Positions 1 through 5,950 of a stretch of 18,088 nt of DNA are shown one piece after another. This stretch comes from an uncultured Lachnospiraceae bacterium. Lineage in GTDB: Bacteria > Bacillota > Clostridia > Lachnospirales > Lachnospiraceae. The notes under the pieces are model-generated. The model did not search any database. It was given only the letters and a program-made list of their open reading frames with translations, and was not told where the DNA came from. Both the position numbers and the translations under genes were made by a program. Numbering within the stretch: the first letter of the stretch is position 1; the number at the start of each line of letters is the position of its first letter. Location of the stretch: positions 1 to 18,088 of the forward strand of contig CANCYO010000057.1 in NCBI GenBank assembly GCA_947382415.1, read 5' to 3'.

Positions 1-54
1 TAGAGCACCTGACTTTTAATCAGGTTGTCGGGGGTTCGAATCCCCCGTGCTTCA
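1..54 (+). tRNA. tRNA-Lys (UUU), 5' end outside window
   Basis: This is the 3' part of a lysine tRNA; the acceptor 5' strand and most of the D arm lie upstream of the window. The anticodon arm is CCTGA (8-12), a seven-base loop with anticodon TTT at 15-17, and TCAGG (20-24). The T arm is GGGGG (30-34), loop TTCGAAT, CCCCC (42-46). The acceptor 3' strand is GTGCTTC (47-53) with discriminator A54. TCA follows, so CCA is not encoded and must be added after transcription. Confidence 0.93.
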
Positions 55-62
55 TCAAAATG

Positions 63-94
63 GTATCACCCCTGTGGGGAGAGATACTTTTTTT
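63..94 (+). terminator. Rho-independent terminator after tRNA-Lys
   Basis: The stem is GTATC (63-67) with CCCC (69-72), loop TGT, GGGG (76-79) and GATAC (83-87), followed by seven T at 88-94. It lies nine bases after the tRNA and before the ribosome binding site of the MATE gene, so it ends the tRNA transcript. The MATE gene may depend on read-through or on a promoter I could not identify. Confidence 0.75.
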
Positions 95-140
95 GTGCGG
101 GAAACCTGTAAACTGCTGAAAAAACAAGGAGTGAGATACG

Positions 141-1535
141 ATGACACAGGAGAACAAACAGGAGAATAAGATGGGCGTGATGCCTGTCAATAGATTGTTG
201 ATCACCATGTCCCTGCCCATGATGATTTCCATGCTGGTGCAGGCTTTGTATAACATTGTGGACAGTATTTTTGTGTCCCAGATCAACGAGTATGCCCTGC
301 GCGCTGTGTCACTGGCATTTCCGGTGCAGAGCCTGATGATCGCGGTGGCTGTGGGCACGGCAGTGGGTATCAATGCCTTTTTGTCCAAGACATTGGGGGA
401 GAAAAATTTCGAGAAGGCCAATGTGATCGCTGTAAATGGCGTATTTCTGGCGGTGGTGAGCTTTGTGGTGTTCGCTTTGGTGGGAATTTTTGTGAGCGCC
501 CCGTTTTTTGCCAGCCAGACGGCTATCGAACAGGTCCGGGAGTATGGCGTGACTTATCTCACCATCTGCTGTACCATGAGTATCGGTATCTTCATGCAGA
601 CCACCTTCGAGCGTCTGTTGCAGGCTACGGGAAAGACCTTTTATACCATGATCACACAGGGTACGGGTGCTGTCATCAATCTTATCCTGGATCCCATCCT
701 GATCTTTGGAATGTTTGGACTGCCTGAGCTGGGAGTCGCAGGGGCGGCGCTGGCCACTGTTCTGGGACAGATGGTGGCGGCCCTGATGGCTGTATTTTTC
801 AATATCAAATACAACAAAGAGCTCAAACTGTCTTTCAGGGGATTCCGTCCCAATCCGGAGCTGATCGGGCAGATATACAAGGTGGGTGCCCCCTCTATCG
901 TGGTGCAGTCCGTGGGCTCGGTGATGACCTATGGCATGAATCTGATCCTGGAGTCCTTCGGCGCGGCGCAGACAGTTTTCGGAGTGTATTTTAAGCTTCA
1001 GAGCTTTGTGTTTATGCCTGTGTTCGGACTGAACAACGGTATGGTGCCCATCATCGCCTACAATTACGGTGCGGGCAAGCGGGAGCGGGTTATCGCCACG
1101 ATTCGCAGCAGTGTGGCCTTCGGCGTGGGGATCATGCTGGCGGGACTGATAGTCATGGAATTGTTCCCCGCTCAGCTCATCGGTCTGTTCAACGCCACCG
1201 AGGAGCTTTTGGTGATAGGAGTGCCGGCCCTCAGAACCATTTGCCTGAGTTTTGTGTTTGCGGGCTTCTGTATCGTGGCGGGAAGCGTATTCCAGGCGCT
1301 GGGAAACGGCGTCTACAGTATGGTGGTCTCCGTGGCCAGACAGCTTTGCGTTCTGCTTCCCGTGGCTAAGCTCTTGTCTCTGACCGGCAGGGTGGAGATG
1401 ATCTGGTGGGCCTTTCCCATCGCAGAGCTCTGCAGTGTGAGCATGAGTGTGTTCTTCCTGATCCGGATTTATAAAAAGACCATCTGCCATATCGGGGAGA
1501 CGACAGAGTCAGCGGAGACAACGGTCAACGGATAA
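141..1535 (+). CDS. MATE family multidrug efflux transporter
   Basis: This encodes a 464-residue integral membrane protein of the MATE family (MatE Pfam domain, DinF/NorM-like), which exports organic cations or drugs in exchange for Na+ or H+. The start ATG at 141 has AAGGAG at 126-131. The N-terminus shows the family pattern of a short polar segment, then LLITMSLPMMISMLVQALYN and a conserved VDSIFVSQI. About twelve hydrophobic segments are visible in two halves; the second half opens near QIYKVGAPSIVVQSVGSV. The length fits the family (about 450). No transcription factor lies beside it, and it sits between two tRNA genes, so the substrate cannot be predicted. The stop TAA is followed by a second copy of CAACGGATAAG (1526-1536 and 1540-1550). 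Confidence 0.93.
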   Translation: MTQENKQENKMGVMPVNRLLITMSLPMMISMLVQALYNIVDSIFVSQINEYALRAVSLAFPVQSLMIAVAVGTAVGINAFLSKTLGEKNFEKANVIAVNGVFLAVVSFVVFALVGIFVSAPFFASQTAIEQVREYGVTYLTICCTMSIGIFMQTTFERLLQATGKTFYTMITQGTGAVINLILDPILIFGMFGLPELGVAGAALATVLGQMVAALMAVFFNIKYNKELKLSFRGFRPNPELIGQIYKVGAPSIVVQSVGSVMTYGMNLILESFGAAQTVFGVYFKLQSFVFMPVFGLNNGMVPIIAYNYGAGKRERVIATIRSSVAFGVGIMLAGLIVMELFPAQLIGLFNATEELLVIGVPALRTICLSFVFAGFCIVAGSVFQALGNGVYSMVVSVARQLCVLLPVAKLLSLTGRVEMIWWAFPIAELCSVSMSVFFLIRIYKKTICHIGETTESAETTVNG

Positions 1536-1556
1536 GGGACAACGGATAAGAACAGA

Positions 1557-1585
1557 GGCAGGGCTTGACAAGGAAAAGCTCTGCC
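1557..1585. repeat. Inverted repeat overlapping the tRNA-Leu promoter
   Basis: GGCAGGGCTT (1557-1566) pairs with AAGCTCTGCC (1576-1585) over ten positions with one G-T pair; the loop is nine bases. It begins 22 bases after the MATE stop. No T tract follows, so it is not a classic terminator. The first two bases of the -35 element lie in the left arm and the rest in the loop. It may act as the 3' end hairpin of the MATE mRNA or influence promoter use. Confidence 0.5.
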
Positions 1586-1594
1586 GACTATAAT
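1565..1594 (+). promoter_or_regulatory. Consensus sigma-A promoter of tRNA-Leu
   Basis: TTGACA (1565-1570) and TATAAT (1589-1594) match both consensus hexamers with an 18-base spacer. Transcription would start near 1601, about 45 bases before the mature tRNA. A strong promoter is expected for a stable RNA gene. Confidence 0.85.
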
Positions 1595-1645
1595 ATTGAT
1601 GTCATATAGAATGAGGTATGGGATGGCATAACAAATGATATGTGA

Positions 1646-1725
1646 GCGGATATGGCGGAATTGGCAGACGCGCTGGTTTTAGGTACCAGTGGGCAACCGT
1701 GCAGGTTCGAGTCCTGTTATCCGCA
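1646..1725 (+). tRNA. tRNA-Leu (UAG)
   Basis: The acceptor stem is GCGGATA (1646-1652) with TATCCGC (1718-1724) and discriminator A1725. The anticodon stem is CTGGT (1673-1677) with ACCAG (1685-1689); the loop carries anticodon TAG at 1680-1682, which reads CUN leucine codons. The T arm is GCAGG, loop TTCGAGT, CCTGT. The variable region is long, as in class II tRNAs. CCA is not encoded. The gene has its own promoter and terminator. Confidence 0.96.
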
Positions 1726-1730
1726 TGCAG

Positions 1731-1760
1731 AAGAGTTCTGGAGATCAGGACTCTTTTTTT
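1731..1760 (+). terminator. Rho-independent terminator after tRNA-Leu
   Basis: AAGAGTTCT (1731-1739) pairs with AGGACTCTT (1747-1755) with one G-T pair and a seven-base loop; the stem runs into a T tract at 1754-1760. This isolates the following large gene from tRNA transcription. Confidence 0.85.
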
Positions 1761-1773
1761 GCTGCGTTATGTG

Positions 1774-1785
1774 CTGCACGTGCAG
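1774..1785. promoter_or_regulatory. Perfect 12-bp palindrome upstream of the SIR2-STAND gene
   Basis: CTGCACGTGCAG is fully self-complementary and lies 18 bases upstream of the putative -35 element of the next gene. It could be an operator for a dimeric regulator. This is a guess from symmetry and position only; no regulator is encoded nearby. Confidence 0.3.
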
Positions 1786-1802
1786 GTTTGTTTATTATTA
1801 TA

Positions 1803-1831
1803 TTGAAACAAGTATTTATATAAGATAAAAT
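1803..1831 (+). promoter_or_regulatory. Putative promoter of the SIR2-STAND gene
   Basis: TTGAAA (1803-1808) and TAAAAT (1826-1831) each match five of six consensus bases with a 17-base spacer. The predicted transcription start, near 1838, leaves only about ten bases before the ATG at 1849, so the message would be nearly leaderless. Confidence 0.5.
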
Positions 1832-1848
1832 AGAAACAGATAGTACTT

Positions 1849-4800
1849 ATGAGCTGTAGGCAAAATCTCTATGAGGAAAACAGGTCAACTTATCATGAAA
1901 TAAAGAGCCTGATTCAACAAAACAGCATTCTTCCGTTTATAGGAGCCGGGTTTTCCGCTTCCGTATATCCTACATGGAACAGGTTTTTGAAGGAAACGGC
2001 AAGCGCTTATCCCAATTGCGAAGAAAATGTACATAAATTGATTGATGCAGGCAAATATGAGGAAGCTGCTGAAGAATTATGTAATGAAATGGGAGATTTC
2101 AGATTTAAGAACAGAATCAGCCAGACTTTTGGGAAACATGCGCTTGTCAACCAATTTGAAAGGATTTCTGAAGAACGCAGGCGAATAAATCGAATTTTTA
2201 AGTGCAGTATCATAACTACAAATTATGACAGGATTATTGAGAACATATACGGCAATCAAATAGAAGCAGTATGTCCGCATACCGGGTACCAGCAGGCGCT
2301 GACAGAGAAGCTGTTACAAGCAAACCAGTGTTCCTTGATCAAGCTTCACGGCGATATAGAGGATATCAGTAATATCGTGCTGACTAAGACGGATTATGAG
2401 AGGGTATATGGTAAGGCGGGCGAAGGTGCGGTTAAGAATACTTTAGTTCGTGTATTAGAGCAGATTCTTCAAAACCGTTCTGTACTGTTTTTGGGCTGCT
2501 CGCTATATTCGGACAGAACCATGCAGGTTCTGTATGACAGTACGGGAACAACAAGACAGTATTATGCACTGGTTGAATTGCCCAAAGAGACAGAGAATCG
2601 GGAGATGCCGTTCTTGCCGCTTTTAGTCGGTCAAAACGGTTTGGAGAACCCGGTTTACCGTCAAAGGAGGCAATTTCTCTCAAAGTATCATATTAATTGC
2701 ATCTGGTATCCCTATGGCGAGTATACGGCTCTGGATAGTTTGCTGAATGACTTGTGTAAAAGTAATTGTCCGTCTTTCGTACCCGTCAAATCAGATATAC
2801 CGGATATTCAGGATTTTCATAACAAGCGAAAGCTTGTAGGCCGCGACGATGAAACAGATGAATTGAATACTATATTAAGTACGCAGGAAAAGATACTATT
2901 TGTTACCGGAACCGGAGGGATTGGCAAAACTGAGCTGTGCTGTAGTGTGATCAGGCGGTGGCTCAGTGAAAATCCCGGTTCAGGCATGGCATACATAGAA
3001 CTGTTTGGCGTCAACAGCCTCGAATTATTTTGTGCCAAAGCGGCAGATAAGCTTGGCTGCGGACCGCTGCCCGAAACAAACAGCATTGAGGATAATTTGA
3101 AGATACTGTCTGATATCATAGCGAATCAGCCAAATTCTGAATACGGGTTATATCTGGATAACTGGGAAGATTTGTGGATCGGTCTGGCTAAAAGTGAGGA
3201 GAAGCGGCTTCAACTGCTGGCCTGGCTGGAAAAGCTGGTACTCAATGGGATTAAAATAATCATATCCAGTCGGGAAAGACCTACCCAATATGATTTTGCC
3301 GTATATATCCACAGTGTCAGGCCGCTGGACGGCAGCAAAGAATATGACAGGATATTATTTGAAGAGGTTTACAGACAAAAGGGAGGAAACCTTGCGCTGA
3401 GGGGTTCGGACTATGACAAAATTTTGAATAATCTTGGCGGACATCCGCTGTCAATTGTTTTAGCGGCTACTTATGCATCGGCAAAATTAAGCTGGGAAGC
3501 TGTTTTAAATACATGGACTGAGGCGCGGATGAGAGGGAGAAACCAGCGTCATAACAGCCTGCGCACAGCGCTTGGTATTTCATGGGATTCTCTTGAGGGA
3601 GATACTTTAAGTATCTGTTTATGGGGATTATTGGCTCTATGCATGGATGAGCCTGATCTGGATTTTCTTGTTGAGGTGTCGCGATTCAGCAGAGACGAAT
3701 GTCTGAAAGCACTGACTGTGCTATATGATATCAGCATTATTAATTGGAGCGAAAGTGAGAAGATTGTGATGTTGCCTCCGATTAAAGAGGTTTTTTTCCA
3801 ATTAGCCTCACAGGAACAAATAGAATGGGTAATTAAAAGCTATTTTATGTTTTTTGAGGATTTATTTGAAAAAGCGTCAGCGGAGTCAGACGAGCGGTAC
3901 TTGAGTCATTCACGGATTATCGATATGCTGCCACAAATATATTATATTGTTTTAAAAGGGATGGATCGGGATTGCCTGAGTGTGATGGCGGTGCATCTAT
4001 GCTATGATCTGAGCAATTATTATCAGTTCAATTGCGCGTTATCTTTAGGATTTATACAAAAATGCCTGTCGTTTGCCGGGAAAAGAGAGCGATATTTGCT
4101 GTCGGCATTATTGTTGTTTATCAGTGGAAAACTGCGAAGCCGTCTGGGAGAATTGGAAGAGGCCATGAAGCAATATGAGGAAGCAGAGCGCTTGTACCGG
4201 ACGGAGCGAGATAATGAGGGGCTTGCGAATGTGCTGCAGAGCAAGGGAGATTTGCGGCGTCGTCTGGGAGAATTGGAAGAGGCCATGGAGCAATATGAGG
4301 AAGCGGAGCGCCTGTACCGGGCAGAGGGAGATAACATTGGATTGGCAAATGTGCTGCAGAGCAAAGGAGATCTGGGACGTCGTCTGGGAGAATTAGATGA
4401 GGCCATGAAACGGTACGAGGAAGCGGAGCGGTTGTACCGGATGGAGCGAGATAACCTGGGATTGGCGAATGTGCTGCAGAGTAAGGGAGAACTGCAAAGC
4501 TGTCTGGAAGAATTGGAAGAGGCCATGAAGCAATATGAGGAAGCGGAGTGTCTGCACCGGGCGGAGCGAGATAATCTGGGGCTTGCAAATGTGCTGTGGC
4601 GCAAGGGAAATCTGCGAAGCTATCTGGGAGAGTTAGATGAGGCCATAGAGCAATACGAGGAAGCGGAGCGCCTGTACCGGGGGGAGTGTCATAATCTTGG
4701 TCTTGCGAATGTGCTAAGGAGCAAGGGAGATCTGCGAAGCTATCTGGGAGAGCTGAATGAGGCCATAGAGCAATACGAGGAAGCGGAGCGCCTGTACCAA

Positions 4801-5172
4801 GCGGAGCAGGATAACCGGGGTCTTGCGAATGTGCTAAGGAGCAAGGGAGATGTATTTTGCGAACAGGACAGGTTGCATGAAGCAACGGGAGTCTATGAAA
4901 AAGCGTTATTCCTGTATATGAGTGAAAGAGAGATTACAGGTTATGTATGCACGATGTCCGAATTGTGTTTAGTGTATAGCCTGCGCAACGAACAGGAAAA
5001 AGCCCTGAATATGATTGCGCAGCTCAATGAAGCGGTTAAGCAGGTTCCATACGAGCCGGTGAGAAATTATGCTGCGCACAAAGTTTTACAGGCGCAGGAT
5101 ATTTTGAAAAACTCTGTATCTATGTACCCCGTTACAGATAATGATTCGGAGAGCGTCTCATCAGAAACCTGA
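1849..5172 (+). CDS. SIR2-STAND(NB-ARC-like)-TPR protein, candidate antiphage NADase sensor
   Basis: This encodes a 1107-residue, three-part, probably cytoplasmic protein. Residues about 20-260 are a SIR2-like fold: GAGFS (32-36), TTNYD with likely catalytic N125, KLHGD with H167, and the late FLGCSLYSD (about 214-222). Residues about 325-560 are a STAND NTPase: VGRDDE (330-335), Walker A GTGGIGKT (354-361), Walker B LYLDNWE (434-440), SSRERP (473-478) and GGHPLS (530-535). A winged-helix-like part follows (about 570-690). The rest is TPR, with six near-identical 40-residue units at 765-1004 and degenerate units on both sides. In related bacterial systems (for example Avs5-type SIR2-STAND proteins) the TPR end senses a phage product, the NTPase oligomerises, and SIR2 destroys NAD+; that role is inferred here. 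No partner gene is adjacent. Base composition is AT-richer than the neighbours, and it lies just after a tRNA gene, which suggests acquisition. ATG 1849 is the only good start (in-frame stop at 1831), but it lacks a clear Shine-Dalgarno site. Confidence 0.88.
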   Translation: MSCRQNLYEENRSTYHEIKSLIQQNSILPFIGAGFSASVYPTWNRFLKETASAYPNCEENVHKLIDAGKYEEAAEELCNEMGDFRFKNRISQTFGKHALVNQFERISEERRRINRIFKCSIITTNYDRIIENIYGNQIEAVCPHTGYQQALTEKLLQANQCSLIKLHGDIEDISNIVLTKTDYERVYGKAGEGAVKNTLVRVLEQILQNRSVLFLGCSLYSDRTMQVLYDSTGTTRQYYALVELPKETENREMPFLPLLVGQNGLENPVYRQRRQFLSKYHINCIWYPYGEYTALDSLLNDLCKSNCPSFVPVKSDIPDIQDFHNKRKLVGRDDETDELNTILSTQEKILFVTGTGGIGKTELCCSVIRRWLSENPGSGMAYIELFGVNSLELFCAKAADKLGCGPLPETNSIEDNLKILSDIIANQPNSEYGLYLDNWEDLWIGLAKSEEKRLQLLAWLEKLVLNGIKIIISSRERPTQYDFAVYIHSVRPLDGSKEYDRILFEEVYRQKGGNLALRGSDYDKILNNLGGHPLSIVLAATYASAKLSWEAVLNTWTEARMRGRNQRHNSLRTALGISWDSLEGDTLSICLWGLLALCMDEPDLDFLVEVSRFSRDECLKALTVLYDISIINWSESEKIVMLPPIKEVFFQLASQEQIEWVIKSYFMFFEDLFEKASAESDERYLSHSRIIDMLPQIYYIVLKGMDRDCLSVMAVHLCYDLSNYYQFNCALSLGFIQKCLSFAGKRERYLLSALLLFISGKLRSRLGELEEAMKQYEEAERLYRTERDNEGLANVLQSKGDLRRRLGELEEAMEQYEEAERLYRAEGDNIGLANVLQSKGDLGRRLGELDEAMKRYEEAERLYRMERDNLGLANVLQSKGELQSCLEELEEAMKQYEEAECLHRAERDNLGLANVLWRKGNLRSYLGELDEAIEQYEEAERLYRGECHNLGLANVLRSKGDLRSYLGELNEAIEQYEEAERLYQAEQDNRGLANVLRSKGDVFCEQDRLHEATGVYEKALFLYMSEREITGYVCTMSELCLVYSLRNEQEKALNMIAQLNEAVKQVPYEPVRNYAAHKVLQAQDILKNSVSMYPVTDNDSESVSSET
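4141..4860 (+). repeat. Six tandem 120-bp repeats coding TPR units
   Basis: Units begin at 4141, 4261, 4381, 4501, 4621 and 4741, each exactly 40 codons and in frame. The consensus unit starts [RY]LGELEEAMEQYEEAERLY and continues through xAExDNxGLANVL and SKGDL. By hand count, units 1 and 2 differ at about 18 of 120 bases and units 5 and 6 at about 19. The first half of the unit is nearly invariant; amino-acid differences gather at unit positions 21-26 and 33-40. The array is flanked by diverged TPR-like sequence (before 4141 and from 4861). Confidence 0.93.
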
Positions 5173-5419
5173 CGTCATAGCCGTGCTGTTCGCAGATGGA
5201 ACGGACGATCATCTCCGCTGTGTCTCTGGAGCTGTCGTTGATGCAGATGATGCAGCAGTCTTTTCTGCGGTTAAAAAACGATGGCTTCGGCCAGCGGATA
5301 TAGTAAGAGATACGGTTCTCCAGAAGTCCGCGCTCGATCTCCCGTTTGCAGTCGGGATTTTCCACCTCACAGAATTCAATTTCGTTGTTTACTTTTAAAG
5401 CTGTATACAGCGGCTGCAT
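5132..5419 (-). CDS. Small conserved-looking hypothetical protein (95 aa)
   Basis: I do not recognise the family. The start ATG is at 5417-5419, chosen because GGGAGG lies seven bases upstream on the minus strand; a longer reading to 5518 has no such site and would overlap the promoter. The protein begins MQPLYTALKVNNEIEFCEVE, is mixed alpha/beta in character, without signal peptide or membrane segment, and has four cysteines (EFCEVENPDCK and KDCCIICIND). It contains a basic-aromatic stretch YYIRWPKPSFFNRRK. It is transcribed toward the SIR2-STAND gene and its 3' end overlaps that gene by 41 bases tail to tail, with no terminator between them. The overlap could mark the junction of an insertion. 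That it is a real gene rests on the promoter, the ribosome binding site and its protein-like composition. Confidence 0.7.
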   Translation of the reverse strand: MQPLYTALKVNNEIEFCEVENPDCKREIERGLLENRISYYIRWPKPSFFNRRKDCCIICINDSSRDTAEMIVRSICEQHGYDVRFLMRRSPNHYL

Positions 5420-5432
5420 AGTGATACCTCCC

Positions 5433-5448
5433 GCCCGCCGGGGCGGGC
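5433..5448 (-). promoter_or_regulatory. GC-rich hairpin just upstream of the Shine-Dalgarno site
   Basis: GCCCGCC and GGCGGGC form a short GC-only palindrome in the leader of the 95-residue gene, immediately before GGGAGG on the minus strand. It could affect translation or mRNA stability. No alternative pairing that would make a switch was found. Confidence 0.35.
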
Positions 5449-5473
5449 ATCCTTCGTCTGTCATTCTATGTCG

Positions 5474-5503
5474 ATTATACCATACTCTGTAGAAAAAGTG
5501 CAA
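5474..5503 (-). promoter_or_regulatory. Promoter of the 95-aa minus-strand gene
   Basis: Read on the minus strand, TTGCAC (5503-5498) and TATAAT (5479-5474) are separated by 18 bases. The start would fall near 5467, giving a leader of about 48 bases that contains the GC-rich hairpin. Confidence 0.7.
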
Positions 5504-5511
5504 TGAAATAC

Positions 5512-5540
5512 TTGCCACTTTCCTGTAAAACGGCTATACT
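5512..5540 (+). promoter_or_regulatory. Promoter of the small coiled-coil gene
   Basis: TTGCCA (5512-5517) and TATACT (5535-5540) have a 17-base spacer. It is back to back with the minus-strand promoter, the -35 elements being eight bases apart, so the two small genes may share control. Confidence 0.65.
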
Positions 5541-5591
5541 GAAGATAGTGTGAGATATAGAGTCCCGCGGGGCTGGAAAGGATGGTGCAGG

Positions 5592-5870
5592 ATGGATTTT
5601 TTTGAAAAGGTGGGAGATACAATTGCCGCCAAGGGCAGAGAGGTGTCCGGCAAGGCGAAGGATCTGGCGGAGATCGCCAGCCTGAAAGGTCAGATCGCTT
5701 CCTGTGAGGAGGTAATAAAGAAGAATTATCTGGAGATAGGCCGTCTGTTCATGGAGCAGTTTAAGGACACGGAGGACACTCCCTTTGAGAAGCAGCGCAC
5801 TGCCATTTTGAATGCACAGGCGGGAGTGGAAGATTTGGAGAAGAAGATCAAAGAGATCAAGGGTTTATAG
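5592..5870 (+). CDS. Small helical hypothetical protein (92 aa)
   Basis: ATG 5592 is preferred, with GGAAAGGA nine bases upstream. An in-frame GTG at 5550 would coincide with the expected transcription start and lacks a ribosome binding site. The protein begins MDFFEKVGDTIAAKG, is rich in Lys, Glu and Ala, and is predicted largely helical: an amphipathic N-terminal part (GREVSGKAKDLAEIASLKGQ), then IASCEEVIKKNYLEIGRLFME and a C-terminal coiled-coil segment (VEDLEKKIKEIK). It has no membrane segment. Similar short proteins, some with an added C-terminal zinc ribbon, are common in Clostridia, from memory of the pattern; the function is unknown. A strong terminator follows. Confidence 0.75.
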   Translation: MDFFEKVGDTIAAKGREVSGKAKDLAEIASLKGQIASCEEVIKKNYLEIGRLFMEQFKDTEDTPFEKQRTAILNAQAGVEDLEKKIKEIKGL

Positions 5871-5889
5871 AATTTTGGTTTAATGGATC

Positions 5890-5940
5890 AAAAAGACCTG
5901 CCGGCGGAGGAAAGCAAACCTCGCCGGCAGGTCTTTTATT
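5890..5940. terminator. Bidirectional terminator between convergent genes
   Basis: AAAAGACCTGCCGGCG (from 5891) pairs with CGCCGGCAGGTCTTTT (to about 5936), with GAGG and CCTC extending the stem. The A tract on the left and T tract on the right allow it to work for the plus-strand small gene and for the minus-strand penicillin-binding protein. Confidence 0.92.
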
Positions 5941-5950
5941 TTACAATTTA

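Noticed and set aside
20..421. Minus-strand reading frame ending with GGFEPPTT across tRNA-Lys
   Set aside because: That peptide is the antisense translation of the tRNA T arm, a well-known false gene; it also runs over the MATE start.
4023..4885. Long minus-strand reading frames (193 and 254 codons) over the TPR region
   Set aside because: They are antisense shadows of the 120-bp repeats; their periodic Ser/Pro/Leu-rich translation follows the repeat length and has no ribosome binding site.
5141..5398. Plus-strand 85-codon frame opposite the 95-aa gene
   Set aside because: It lacks a ribosome binding site, while the opposite strand has a promoter, a GGGAGG site and a better protein sequence.
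1646..5550. Integrative element bounded by a duplicated tRNA-Leu 3' end
   Set aside because: No second copy of the tRNA T-arm/acceptor sequence and no integrase gene were found in the window.
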